From Paragorgia papillata (Eukaryota; Cnidaria; Anthozoa; Scleralcyonacea; Coralliidae), in contig JAWNZC010000408.1 in assembly GCA_035771165.1 (NCBI GenBank), positions 3,224,001 to 3,288,000 of the forward strand: a stretch of DNA of 64,000 nucleotides. The letters are read 5' to 3'. Shown here piece after piece: positions 1 through 10,581 of the stretch. The number at the start of each line of letters is the position of its first letter. The first letter of the stretch is position 1. The notes under the pieces are model-generated. The model was not told the DNA's origin. It searched no databases and worked only from the letters and a program-made list of their open reading frames with translations. Made by a program: the position numbers and the translations under genes.

Positions 1-11
1 GTAAGTGGGTT

Positions 12-44
<33 letters not shown>
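12..44. repeat. (GTT)n microsatellite
   Basis: About ten GTT/TTG units in a row just inside the presumed intron. The valine-rich reading frame across it is a by-product of the repeat. Confidence 0.9.
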
Positions 45-607
45 GTTTTTGTGGGGTGTATACAGTACATGTTGGTGAAGTTGTTCGTATTGCTGGATTG
101 CACATTAATTACGTCGTGGCAGTCATGTTGGTTGCATGGAAAACGAATTTGTTATATTATATATGGATCGTTTTCACTTACGTGATCGGTGGCCCCCGTG
201 CCAGGTAAAACAATAGGAAACAATTAACACTTATTTACTGGTGCCGAGGGAAATAGTGTGTTTTGTGGCCCCGAGACTGCCGTTAAAAATGGATAAATCG
301 ATTTGACACTTGATATATAACAATAAAACTTAGTACAGGTTTGTGGAAGTTTCTAGGACGGCTTTATTTATTAGCACGACAAAGGTGTATTTCAGCAGAC
401 GTTAGTTGGGGAGTATAAGCGAGCAATAAGATATAATCTTGAGAAAGACTGTTGGTGGTGGTAGGGCACGACTGACGTTTCGATCATCCTTAGAGTCAAG
501 TGAAATGTTTGCAGGCGTCTGTGCCTGCGCTTTCGGGCCATGTTTATTTTTTACATAACATATAATTATATGATACAAAATGCTGATTTTCAGAAGGCCG
601 TGTGTAG

Positions 608-620
608 TAGTAGTAATAAT

Positions 621-680
<60 letters not shown>
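608..680. repeat. (AAT)n microsatellite
   Basis: Over twenty AAT units with few interruptions. The poly-asparagine reading frame that crosses it is a by-product. Confidence 0.95.
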
Positions 681-867
681 TTACAGTTAATAATAATAAT
701 ATTAATAACTTTATTTATTTAATGAGAGTGACGAACCTAACAAATACATGTTAATAAGACAGCCCTCTGTTACAAAAAATATAATGGTCTATACCTATTG
801 CTACAAATAAATAAATAAAAAATAAAATAATAATAATTATATTATATGTAAAACAATATTAAATATT

Positions 868-1660
868 AAGTGCCTATCACCTCAAATACGATATTACCGA
901 TACTGATTTTAAATAAATAGTTCAATGCCATTCAAGTATACCATTAAAGTGCTTATGAAACGAAAATTAAGTTTGCCTTATTTGAAAGTACTTTTGAAAT
1001 GACAAAGTAACATATTTTGCTGTTTCTTGTTTCCTTGCTTCGTTTTTGAGATATTTCAATCAGTTTGTTTATATGTGAAACTAACCAGTGACATCACAAC
1101 GTGCATAATGACTTACTCGGAAAGGTTATATATCTTTGCTATTATTAAAAGGAATCAGTTGAAAATGTATATTTTTGTTGTTGTAAGGGGAAACACACAC
1201 ACACATAATTGCTTCAAGTGATCCCGTTTGATAATAGCAAAGATATATAACCTTTCCCGGTAAGTCATTATGCATGTTGTGTGATGTCACTGGTTAGTTT
1301 CACATATAAAACAAACTGAAATATCTCAAAAACGAAGCAAGGAAACAAAAAAAAAAGCAAAAGATGTTACTTTGTCATTTCAAAAATACTTTCAAATAAG
1401 ACAAACTTAATTTTCGTTTCATAAGCACTTTTAACGTGCGAATTTGGCAATATTTCTCTTGGAATAGAACATTGTCTATGCAAATTATGCCTATATTGAC
1501 GTCATTCATTGCCATTTAAGAAATACAATAAAAATTATCAATCACAATAAAAAATAGCTCAAATCTAAAAATATTTTGACATTCAACTATAATCATATAC
1601 TTTACATATATGGAATCCTTATCAGTAATATCGTATTTGGGGCGATAGGCATGCACTTTT
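868..1660. mobile_element. Foldback (long inverted repeat) element
   Basis: Two nested pairs of inverted arms are visible. The inner arms (about 944-1147 and 1231-1434, roughly 200 bp each) flank an 83-bp spacer. The outer arms (about 868-910 and 1617-1658) carry the terminal motif GTGCCTATCACC and its complement. The extra sequence between the right inner and outer arms (about 1435-1616) has no left counterpart. No transposase is present, so this is a non-autonomous foldback or MITE-type element inside the intron. I could not fix a target-site duplication. Confidence 0.75.
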
Positions 1661-1748
1661 AAGACTGATATCTATTTACAAAAATCTATTGGAATTAACT
1701 GAACATAGAAAATGCTTACAGGCGATCTTAAATTCTAGTTTTTTTCAG

Positions 1749-2288
1749 CTAATGTCAGTCCGACACAATCGCTAACTACTGGAAACATTACTCCAGTTAA
1801 TAGTGCACACGCCAGTATTGGCGAGACAACGACAAGCAGAGACCGTACGCCAAAGCGAGTAGAAAATGTTGAAAATGTCCACGTGCCTATCCCTGGTCGC
1901 TCAGTCAATACAGTTTCACGCAATGATCAAGATCTTGTATCACCGACCAGTTCTTTGGAAACGTCTGGTCAATTTACGTATTCCAATCCAATTGCATCAA
2001 ACGATACGAGAAACGAACCTTTGCAGACTACTACTAATTCACCACCGTCCCGTCCTGTAGCTCAGCAAGATTACGAACTTCCACTTCAACCAAGTGTTTT
2101 TCTTGGAAGAAATCAATCTATGTCACCTCATCGTTATTCATCAGGTGCGCCTACAGAAAATAGTAAACGCCATTCAAAGACCACGCCATCTTCAGTGACA
2201 CGGTTTGCAGTTGACTCGGGGAAGCGACAAGCTGACTATACTGACAAGTTGTCGAAATTGACATTAAATAATGGAAGCTCGTGTTCAG
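1749..2288 (+). CDS. Unrecognised host gene, internal exon (Ser/Thr/Pro-rich)
   Basis: This exon is 540 nt, bounded by TTTTTTTCAG and by CAG|GTAGCT, and open in one frame throughout. It gives about 179 residues, starting NVSPTQSLTTGN after a split codon, then VHVPIPGRSVN, SPPSRPVAQQDYELPLQPS and SKLTLNNGSSCS. The product is rich in Ser, Thr, Pro, Asn and Gln, looks disordered, and has no domain I recognise. The first in-frame codon often taken as a start here (1883) is GTG inside the exon, not a real initiator. The last base of the exon starts a codon completed by the next exon, and the phases agree. Real coding sequence is likely; its function is unknown. Confidence 0.65.
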
Positions 2289-2954
2289 GTAGCTAGACTG
2301 TATGCATAGGGATTATTAGTCATTCTGTGTGTCTCGACTTTTGCTGCAAGTCATGCTGTAGTTCATTATATTGTTGTAAATGTTATGGTACACATGCATT
2401 TGCGAATTGCGTCCACGTTTCGCACCCAAGTCGTTTCACCCCTAACTAAAAGTCGGTTGGCCCTGGCACCTTAGTTTGCCATAATCTTATAGTCTTTTTC
2501 ATCAGTACCAAAGAAACTTGAACTGATGATATTTATTAAAGGGTATTGGCAATAAAAATTAAGTTTGTCTCATTTGAAAGAACTCGTCAAATGGTATAAG
2601 AAGACCTTTTACAATTTTTTTGAGACAAATTATCCGGTGGAATTTACCTTACCAGGATGGCGTAGAATGACGAGTGATGGTGACGCGATGATGGCGATTG
2701 AGACGCCGGGATGGTAAAAAGTGCCGGTGGAACTTACCAGGATGGCGTGCGATGGCGTAGAATGGCGACGTTTGACGTGCGTGAGGCAACATGCGCGGAC
2801 TTCTGGTTCTTTATTATGTGACCAAAGCGCTCTAACTTTTAGCCTGCTTATGAGCAACGCCCACTCGCTCCATTCAACCCTTTCTTCCCCAAGACGGAAC
2901 GTTTGCTGCGCATGCTAATTAGCCATTGACCCCAATGTATTTTTATCTTTCCAG
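2289..2954 (+). other. Intron between host-gene exons, with internal repeats
   Basis: Runs from GTAGCT to a TTTTATCTTTCCAG acceptor. It contains a dispersed repeat (about 2537-2600, GGGTATTGGCAATAAAAATT and onward) that recurs in altered form near 22400. It also holds two spaced direct copies of a CCGGTGGAA-TTACC-AGGATGGCGT motif at 2635-2665 and 2723-2750. No coding segment seen. Confidence 0.55.
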
Positions 2955-3177
2955 ATCCTCATCTTAGCACTCGCGTTTCGTTGTCGGATGATATTGCAGT
3001 TCATGACGTTTACTCTTCCAGCCAATCACGAACATCCCCAGCAGTGTCACCTATATTCTATGAGCGGCAACCTCATCCGGGGTTAACACCGGCTGGTGAG
3101 AAAGTGGTTGTCACATTGCCAACCATGTGGCAGGATGCTGACTCAGGGTTAGAGGATTTGATCTCAGTTATTTACAC
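2955..3177 (+). CDS. Unrecognised host gene, second visible exon
   Basis: The exon follows a clean pyrimidine-rich acceptor. The single base carried over from the previous exon makes GAT (Asp), and the frame then reads PHLSTRVSLSDDIAVHDVY and on through LPTMWQDADSGLEDLISVI. It stays open to a stop at 3200-3202. The next exon (3543-3618) is open only if two bases are left over here. That fits a donor at 3178 (AC|GTATTT) or one at 3148 (GG|GTTAGA). Neither is a strong match, so the 3' edge is uncertain. No family recognised. The stretch GLEDLISVIYTYLD looks like an ordered segment, unlike the rest of the exon. Confidence 0.6.
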
Positions 3178-3239
3178 GTATTTAGACGTCAAACATATTT
3201 AAACTAACTTTATGTTTACAACGAATTTGAAGTAATATT

Positions 3240-3345
3240 TAAAACACGAGCAGGAGTGTTTTATCAGATTTAAAACCACGAGGGCGCTGCCCGAGTGTTT
3301 TAGATCTGATAAAACACGTGATGCGAGTGTTTTGAATGGCTTCAA
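3240..3345. repeat. Palindromic repeat inside host-gene intron
   Basis: Imperfect palindrome built on AGTGTTTTATCAGAT and ATCTGATAAAACAC with a central GGGCGCTGCCC. It lies in the intron 3178-3542. Similar palindromes of different sequence occur at 29740-29872 and 32590-32712. Confidence 0.7.
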
Positions 3346-3542
3346 AAACGATTCGTTATTGGATGTTATGTTCATTAGTATTCTTTATATAAAATTGTAT
3401 GTTCATTAGTATTCTTTCTGACGTCAAGAAGTTTTATCAGGTATAAAACCACGCACATGGTACTGATTTATTTTTTTCCCTCATGAATTATTAATGAGTT
3501 TTTTAATTTTCTTTAACATTTAGATCTTTTTAAAACTTTCAG

Positions 3543-3618
3543 ATCGCAAAATAATCCCGTAGCTGAGAAAACGGTTTTTGCTCCAGTGACATTCTTTCAG
3601 AAGAAGCCTACAAGACAG
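3543..3618 (+). CDS. Unrecognised host gene, third visible exon
   Basis: A 76-nt exon between AACTTTCAG and CAG|GTATTT. Only one frame is open. It reads SQNNPVAEKTVFAPVTFF then QKKPTRQ and finishes on a complete codon, the phase needed by the exon at 4056. Small size and good splice signals on both sides support it. It ends in a basic stretch (KKPTRQ). Product not recognised. Confidence 0.6.
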
Positions 3619-3829
3619 GTATTTTTCTTTTAACTGGGTAGAGTCCCCAACAACAAAATTAAAGAACATGCGCAATGGACTGTAATCTCCCTTTCAATAT
3701 CGACACGTGTATAGGAAGTATATTTAGTTGCCGAATCTTTCAAGCCAGGATCTCGTGTTAAAAAGGTTTGTCGATTAACTAGCAGACATCGATTAGGCTA
3801 AGGTTGATTTGATGGAGGGAGGAAAAGAC

Positions 3830-3873
3830 AAACAAACAAACAAACAAACAAACAAACAAACAAACAAACAAAA
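3830..3873. repeat. (CAAA)n microsatellite
   Basis: About eleven CAAA units inside the intron 3619-4055. Confidence 0.95.
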
Positions 3874-4055
3874 CAACCTGAAATGACAATAGTATTTTTT
3901 GTTTATTTCGAATACCTCTTTAATACTCCTGGAAAAAGGAAGAGAAAAGTCGAGGACAGTCCTGGATTTTTAATATTATAATGGTATACTGAGGAACCAT
4001 TTGCTAAAAGTTCTATAGCTGCTGAGATTTTATGCTGCTTTTGTTTTTATTTTAG

Positions 4056-4106
4056 AAAGTTGACAAAGGATGGTTTGCTCTCTCGTCGCATGTGGGCTAT
4101 TCCTAA
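4056..4106 (+). CDS. Unrecognised host gene, terminal exon with stop
   Basis: After a T-rich tract ending TTTTATTTTAG the frame carried from the 3618 junction reads KVDKGWFALSSHVGYS and stops at TAA 4104-4106. The aromatic, compact C-terminus (GWFALSSHVGY) looks conserved rather than random. All four exons together give 296 complete codons with consistent phases. The polyadenylation site is not clear; the nearest good AATAAA is near 5123. The open question is the donor of the second exon. Confidence 0.6.
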   Translation, partial: KVDKGWFALSSHVGYS

Positions 4107-5735
4107 AATGATAAGTTACTTATAGAAAGACGTATAGTTATAAATATAAACTCAAATGAACGCTTGTAATTAGTTTTGCCAAAATAGATTAAAAGCGTTT
4201 TGGGTTTTAATATTATAGCCTGTGCCGTGTGGCACAGATTACCAATATTAATGGTAAAATAATATTTCGAAAACACAAAAGCCGTCATGTTTCTATAACT
4301 CTATAAAAAACATGGAAAGATTAACACGCCATTACACACCATTAATTCGTTAGTTACGAAATAGAAAACATTTTCCGTGTTTCCATAAAGTTATAGAAAC
4401 ACAAGTGGAGTTTGGGAAATTGCAGCGAGCGTAGCAGTAACCTAATTGCAGTTACCTAACCTCGACAAAAAGTCTAACCCCATAGTCAGAAATCTGGTTT
4501 ACCGCCTGGCTTTTTTGAAAATCATATTTGGTGACATATCTTGGAAAGACGGCAAAAAGACTGGACGGGTCGCTTCGAGTCTTTCCTTTTAACCTCGACC
4601 GATAGCGTCATATAGGGTTTGCTAAATTTCACTGTCAGAATCGTCCTCCGATTCGGTCGGCGCTCGGCAACATTCCAAATTCCCCTCGCTCTATCGCTGT
4701 GCATGTAGCTTTCTTTTTGTAAACACAGGCAAAAGTTTGTAAATTTTCTAGTGTATTCTTTTTCACTAATAATTTACACTCCTTCAATAATTTAAATTAG
4801 TTCAAAGTAAACAAGAAAGCATTTTCAAACCGAAAAACCTTGCAGATTTGTTGAAAAAATGTTAGTCCTCTGAGGTTCACTGTCGCTAAGTAACGAAGTG
4901 ACCAATCACATGCAAGAACTGCTGATCAAGGAACCAATCAAGTGCAAGTAATTTTGCCCTGAATTACAAAAAATGCTCTCTTCATTAGCCCATCATATTT
5001 GAGAAATTTTGCCTTCTATATTATTAAGGATTAAATTCATATGCTCACCATCGCCTTCATGGTTTTTCAAACACTAACTATATAGAACAAGGCTGGCGAA
5101 AGAGTGATGATTGAAGTAACAGAATAAATAAATTAAAAAGCAAAACAAAAACAAATTTATAAAGCGCAAATTATCTTACTGTCTGTTCAGATGCGCTATA
5201 TTTACAAAAAGGTTAATTATCCGCTATGTTTTACTAACAACTAATTACACTTGTCATTAACTACAAAAATATATGAAAAGATAATCAAATTACAAAAGAT
5301 ATAAACATAAAACATTAACTTTATTCACAATGAAACTTTTACAGCTAAATAACTATATAGTTACATGAAAAGGACGCCAGACGTTACTATACATGCAACA
5401 TAAAAATGAGAGAATTTCTTAACTTTCTTTCTTTTCATAGGAAAACTTTATAACTTTATTTCTCCTAAATAAAAAATGAAATATATTATACTTAATTATG
5501 CAGTGTAATTATACATCTTTTTGCAATATTTATTATTTATGCATTGCTATAAAAGGTTCTGATTTCAAAATGGCTGCGTTTTTCTTAAATTATTTCTTGA
5601 ATTTTAGATCGACTAATGCTTATAGAGAATTTGTTTACATTGGTGTAGCCACGCTAGGCTATATAGAGCACACTGAGGCACGTGCCCCAGCAACTTATGT
5701 TTGTGCCCTAGCATGCAAACTCTCTCCTAGTGGGC
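4107..5735. other. Non-coding stretch after the host gene
   Basis: AT-rich sequence with an imperfect inverted repeat at about 4285-4400 (GTTTCTATAACTCTAT against ATAAAGTTATAGAAAC). A short GC-richer patch lies at 4560-4700, where a minus-strand frame of 61 codons exists but shows no family features. An AATAAA cluster is near 5123. No gene supported. Confidence 0.5.
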
Positions 5736-5739
5736 TAGT

Positions 5740-6127
5740 ATAGGTCTTTATACAATACCCTGGTTGCTATGTGTGTTTTCATTGATTGTTGGCCATGATC
5801 TATTAGAGGACAGACACATGGACACGTCAGATCACGTCGGCTGACTTGCATTTAATTTTTCATGCCCCAAAATCCGGCAAGAATTTCGATAAAAACCTTT
5901 TAAATTTTTATTGTATAAAACAAATAGATTCCATTTTTTTGTTGTCTGTTCAGTTATAGATGCACAGAAGATTTAACAACGTGGTAAGAACATCAGTGAC
6001 CCTCAACGTAACACTCGAGTGCGTCTCGTGGGCCACTTTTTTGTTCTTACCACGTTGTGACGTCATCTGTGCATCTTTTACTGAACAGACAACGGCAAAA
6101 TGGAATCTATTTGTTAAATAGATGACG
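5740..6127. mobile_element. Palindromic MITE-type element, copy 1
   Basis: Arms at about 5920-5992 and 6043-6115 are inverted copies. They share AGATTCCATTTT, TGTCTGTTCAGTTA, GATGCACAGA and the end of GTTCTTACCACGTTG. The flank 5740-5920 plus the left arm recurs at 37535-37772. A part of the right arm recurs near 48990-49060. This is a dispersed family with no coding capacity. Confidence 0.7.
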
Positions 6128-6374
6128 TCATGTCAAGTCAAGGGACGCCAAAATAATCTTACAAAATTTAACCAATATAATGTTACAAAGGGTTGTGAGG
6201 TATGAAAAAAATAATAAAATACAAAACAAAAAACAAATAAACGTTAAGTTACATCGTAGGATTATTTCACCTGGCGGGAAAAGCCAACAAACTTTCAAAA
6301 CTATTCCACTTTTAGTTTGTTTTTCTTCTTCATATTTTATAAAACAAATAAAACATATCGCTCCTAGATACATT

Positions 6375-6460
6375 TGACGTGATTTGAACATGAAAGAAGT
6401 GTAATGCCTCGTGTCTCTACTCAACTTCTTTTGTGTTCAAATGACGTCAAACGTATTGGG
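6375..6460. repeat. Palindromic repeat with TGACGT motifs
   Basis: ACATTTGACGTGATTTGAAC at 6368 onward pairs with GTTCAAATGACGTCAAACGT at 6433 onward, around a 30-bp loop. A CGAAACGTTG motif and an (AT)n run follow at 6500-6540. Confidence 0.6.
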
Positions 6461-6656
6461 GCAAGCACCTCTTTGAAGGTCCTTGATAAAGGGGCTTGCC
6501 GCGAAACGTTGAAATAAACCTATAATATATATATATATTTTTAATGAGTTTGGTTTGTGGATTTGTATATAGTACCGTGGTACCATAACTAAATTTTTAT
6601 TAATATTTTAAATAATAATTCATGAAGAAAAAACAAAACTGAGAAATGAGTCCGAA

Positions 6657-8445
6657 CCACCGATCTGTATATAACTGGACTGCGGGTGCTGCCCAAAAAT
6701 GTGTGACCATTTTCAGATACAAAATGGCGGCATTTATAGGTCCTGCTAATGGTAGCGACCACCAACATGTATTTATTGCAACGTTGTTAATATTGTTTTC
6801 GATATTTATGTAAATGCAAAGCGATTTTTGTCACTTTGCATACATGGTTGGTCATTGTTACTCGGGCTGTGGTAGACGAGTCTAGGTTTCGGCTCCGTTA
6901 TTATTATTTTTTTGTCTATGTTTCGAAATGGCAATCATTACGTCATCCCATCAGGCCTTGCGCGGCTGATGATGCGTGCTAAATGCTAATCTTCATGTTT
7001 TCTTTCTTCGCTTTCCTGAATCCTGATGTTTGATGAAGTTGTTTGAAGTCAAGTGTTCTTTCTTGGACGTGTTCAGTGTGTTCACAGACATAGCTATTGT
7101 TCAGTAATGTCGCTGGCAGGTATCTTGATCTTATATACGTTTACAATCGCTGATTAAACATGATCGTGCTGTGTTGATATTTAACACCAGAAGGGACTCG
7201 ACATGTGAAGCTGTGTGGAAATACGTTAAATACAGGCAATCGTGTTTTGTGTATTGCGAATTGTGTTTTCTATTGGAGAATTAGATTGTGTTTTGACTAT
7301 TTTTTGTGACCAATGATGTTTAGACTTTTATAGGTAATTTAAGCTGCGAGTTTGCAGTAGCCCGAGTGAACACCTGACCAGGCGTCTTGTTAATTGTGGA
7401 ACCAAGACTGAAAAGGCGTACTAAATTATTTGACTGACCAAACAGGAATATTAGTAGAACATGATTTCAAGTTTGTGATAAACAAAATATCAGTTTATGT
7501 TTGTTGCTGTGAGCGGCCCGGAACATTTTCATGATAAGAGTCTTATTGTAGCTCTGAACTACAACATAATTACTAGACAATTATTGCTGCATGTAGGCTT
7601 GTATCTCCGAATTAAGACGTCCCAGGTGTACGGCACGAATAATCAGCAATAAAATAAACAATTAATATATGAAGTTCTACAAACATTTTGTTTTATAAAG
7701 TCGCCCGCTCTATAAAGAAGGGCAAGCGATGACTAGAACACGAGAAAATCGTAACTGAGAAGCGAGGCGCACCCGACTAGTTCTCCTTAGAGTGTCTTTA
7801 TCAATTAACCTTTCCAAGTGTCGTTTATAACTCGATAAAGTTATCATTCTAGAAGACGAAAGGCTTCTGACTGACGGATTTTGACGGTCTTTCACTGTCC
7901 CCGTCTGGTAGTTTGTCGTCCGGCTTTCTTGTTTTAACGATGGGAAAATAGACGGACAATGGAAACCTCTCGTTTACTGGACTATAAAACACCTACGAGT
8001 AACGACGAGTTTCTTGTCTAAAATTTGCAATTTTAAATACCTGTGTCAACAGTCCGGTCCTTAGTTATCGGTCAGCGACCATTACCATTTGCAGAAGGAC
8101 CTATAAATGCCGCCATTTTGAAACTGAAAATGGTCGCACTTTTCCAACCACTGACTTATACATAACTGGACTGCGGGTGCCCGATACATTTGTATTGCGA
8201 AAAATGTCCCCAATTCACCGGCGCCATCTTTGATTTTCTGACCTGCTGATTGGTTAATTTTAAACCTAACAGATGGCGTCCTGTCAGGGTCATCTGTGAT
8301 TAGTTAATTTCGTGCTTTGACCCACCAAGATGGCGTCTTACCATGGGACATTTTTTGTCAGTTAACAGTCCAGTTATATATAGGTTAGTGTTCCCAACTC
8401 AAAAGTAATAGGAGCACGCAGTCCAGTTATACACAGGGTCAGTGG
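6657..8445. mobile_element. Composite inverted-repeat element with three related ends
   Basis: About 100 bp at 6660-6760 (ATAACTGGACTGCGGGTGC, then CATTTTCAGATACAAAATGG) matches the complement of 8083-8155. The end motif ACTGGACTGCG also appears at 8163 (direct) and at about 8423-8434 (inverted). The stretch 8155-8445 therefore looks like a shorter element of the same family abutting or nested in the larger one. Inside, 6857-7366 is bounded by TTACTCGGGCT and GTAGCCCGAG, the ends of another dispersed family. No transposase seen. Confidence 0.55.
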
Positions 8446-8454
8446 TCTGAATGG

Positions 8455-8600
8455 ATCGTTTTCACTCACGTGATCAATGGCATAATGTTTGAATAAGAAT
8501 AGAGTTAAATTCCCATAGGATAAAGATTGTGCACCAATATGGCCACCATTTCATTGTTTCCGTGCATGCACCAATAATTATATGGCCACCAAGAATAAAT
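8455..8600. repeat. Relic of a CACGTGATC-ended short element
   Basis: TGGATCGTTTTCACTCACGTGATCAATGGC resembles the right-hand end of the intact element at 29310-29474, and a similar sequence lies at 165-200. CACCAATATGGCCACCATTT follows, as in the internal part of that element. A decayed copy. Confidence 0.5.
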
Positions 8601-8828
8601 ATATATGGTCTGAATAAGCCGTTTGCACGATGACGTAAAATAGCGTTGGGTGACTACAACTACCAGAATGCTTTGCCAGTGTGCTCCATTTATCAGCACT
8701 AGGATGCTTATTGGGTACAACATTGTCCTGGTTTGCATAAATTTTTCCTTCAATTTACCCAGCTACTGAAAATCGCTTGAATGTTTAATAATCAGAAAAA
8801 GGTAGCTCGGTCGCTTATATTGTATCTA

Positions 8829-8972
8829 TTACAAAGTGACATAGTACCTGGGCTTTGCGTTCCGTTCCGGTCCAGTTTTGGCCCAAGCCACTCCTCCAAC
8901 AAACGCCACTCCTCCAAGCAATGCTGTTACTCCAACAAGCAGCCAAATATTTTTTTTACTCCAATCGTGCAT
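8829..8972 (-). CDS. Possible 47-residue single-pass membrane microprotein or terminal exon
   Basis: On the minus strand ATG at 8972 opens MHDWSKKNIWLLVGV, a hydrophobic glycine-rich run (LLGGVAFVGGVAWA), and a polar tail (KTGPERNAKPRYYVTL) ending at TAA 8831-8829. The hydrophobic part is about 23 residues, long enough for one membrane span, with positive charge on both sides. It is encoded by three degenerate 18-bp repeats, each a 6-residue unit. GC content is above that of the surroundings. Upstream is a good 3' splice site (TTTTATTTTTATATAG, ending at 8974), so it may be the last exon of a longer gene rather than a stand-alone gene. Function not known. Confidence 0.4.
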   Translation of the reverse strand: MHDWSKKNIWLLVGVTALLGGVAFVGGVAWAKTGPERNAKPRYYVTL

Positions 8973-8999
8973 TCTATATAAAAATAAAACATGCATGTT

Positions 9000-10430
9000 A
9001 ATTAAATCAATAATATATAGTTAATAGCGGAACTCCATTTAGCAGCTATACAGCTAACAGAATTCAGGGCATCTCAAGTCCCAGTTCAAAAAGACTCAAA
9101 TCGTTTGGCAATGTGAAGATAAAGGACTGGAGCTAGGTCATGACATATTGAGTCCTATACTACAACAACTTAAGTGAAAGTTTGATAGCTTGTACTGGGG
9201 GGGGGGGGGGGTACTCTGGAAATTTTTGGGTAGGGGTGTGCCGCCGTGACCAGAAGGAAAATTGTTTTTGCCAGAACTGCAGGATATCGTTCGAAACATG
9301 CAATTCCGTAATATTAATATTTAATTAATACCATCGCCTAGCACTTTGGAAGAAATTATCTGTTGTTTCAAGGCCGAAGCTGAGAAGGCCATACTTTAAA
9401 AAAACAAATTGTGAAAATATTACAAAGACAAGATGTTTGCCACCTAACAAAAACATTGATGGGTGCAAAAGCATAATCTCTTGTCCCTAGCTTTCGTATC
9501 TGCTAAACTCATGGAGTTAATGCATGGTGACATTCAACCAGAGGACATACGCACGCTGAACGAAAGTCATCACACTGATCAAGATTGAATGTTCCGAATC
9601 TACAAGAGTGGCTGTAGAAATTATCGAAGTTTGTCTCAACCTTGAAATATTAAAAGTTACTCTGAACATTTAGTATAATTTCATAGTGGAAAAAAGGCTT
9701 TCCAGCTTTCTGATTGGTCCGCTCAGCGGTGAATCTGAGGTGATAGTCACCGCCTAGCGCGGTGACTATTGCATCACAAGAAATTGTTCTTCAAAAGTAG
9801 TTTTGGAAAAGAGACTGGTACTTATTCAACATTGCACTGACTTTACTCGTTTCAGTCTCCCCCTCGGAGTTGTCATTTTGAAGTATGAGATTTTAGAATT
9901 TGTTGGTCCATTGAACTGTTGATTATTTTTTTTCAAAATGGGGTCTATAGTTTTTGAGACAAACAAAAGAGCATAATACTGAAAACATTTATCACTGAGA
10001 TGTTGTACATATCAAATATCGTGAAAACAAAACTTTATAAAGGTAAGGAAGTATATTTTCTATAGTTCTTCGTATTTTTTGTATGTTTTGGCTAGGTTTT
10101 GGTCGTAGCGATGTGGCGAAAACTTCGTCATGAGTGAAGAGCATAAGATTGAACATGAATTAAGTGCAAAAAAGCCATAACACAGGATCCAAAACACCAG
10201 AATAAAAGTCTTTTTAGCATATATTTGAATGTATGTACAAGTTCAATTCCAAAGTAGGATGTTGTTTACTCTTTTTTTGAAATTATTTACTGACAAAGAC
10301 TGTGGCTTGCTAGCATCGTCTGTGAATAAACAGAATCACCACTGTTAAAATGAAAGCAGTTGTTTAAAACTTTTTGTTTCAACGTGATTTGTTTTTTATC
10401 AACCTCTGAAATTATACTAAAACAATTAGT
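9000..10430. other. Non-coding stretch
   Basis: Holds a poly-G run (9197-9216), a hairpin at 9735-9775 built on GGTGATAGTCACC and GCGGTGACTAT, and otherwise unremarkable AT-rich sequence. No gene supported. Confidence 0.5.
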
Positions 10431-10492
10431 CACCTCAGTCTCGGTGACTATCGGTGTATTTACCGATAGTCACCTCGACTTCGGTGACTAAT
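10430..10492. repeat. Strong palindrome with GTCACC/GGTGAC
   Basis: TTAGTCACCTC..TCGGTGACTATCGGTG pairs with its complement across a TATTTA centre. The sequence GGTGACTATCG also occurs in the hairpin at 9735-9775, so both may belong to one dispersed palindromic family. Confidence 0.65.
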
Positions 10493-10504
10493 TGTTAAAT
10501 AGTA

Positions 10505-10581
10505 CATACACCGTATTCATATAAAATGCCCGGTCATCTCTGTGAATACGGTGAATTCCTATTGGATGACTGCTTCATTAC
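10505..10581. mobile_element. Left part of the older repeat that received the Gypsy insertion
   Basis: Contains an ACCGTATTC/GAATACGGT hairpin and the sequence CTATTGGATGACTGCTTCATTA. The latter also occurs at 28479-28501 and, inverted, at 29083-29107. Its right part resumes at 20801. Removing the Gypsy element and one ATTAC gives a continuous match to the copy at 28480-28530. Confidence 0.65.
10577..10581. repeat. Left target-site duplication of the Gypsy element (ATTAC)
   Basis: ATTAC directly before the 5' LTR matches ATTAC at 20796-20800 directly after the 3' LTR. A 5-bp duplication is usual for Ty3/Gypsy integrases. Confidence 0.85.

Larger units (their letters stand above)
1..1748 (+). 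other. Intron of the plus-strand host gene (last 1748 bases visible)
   Basis: The first bases of the window, GTAAGT, match a strong 5' splice site. The stretch ends in a T-rich tract and CAG at 1746-1748, directly before an open exon. I read 1-1748 as one intron whose upstream exon ends at the window edge. A chance GTAAGT at base 1 cannot be excluded. It carries two microsatellites and a foldback element and no coding segment I can support. Confidence 0.45.

Noticed and set aside
5..208. Valine-rich open frame at the window start
   Set aside because: Produced by the (GTT)n microsatellite; no start context or splice support.
540..722. Poly-asparagine open frame
   Set aside because: Produced by the (AAT)n microsatellite.
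4522..4704. Minus-strand 61-codon frame and an acidic SEDDSDSEI frame in another phase
   Set aside because: Too short, no splice sites or family features found.
6128..6424. Minus-strand 98-codon frame rich in Cys and Phe
   Set aside because: Lies between palindromic repeats in AT-rich sequence; looks like chance.
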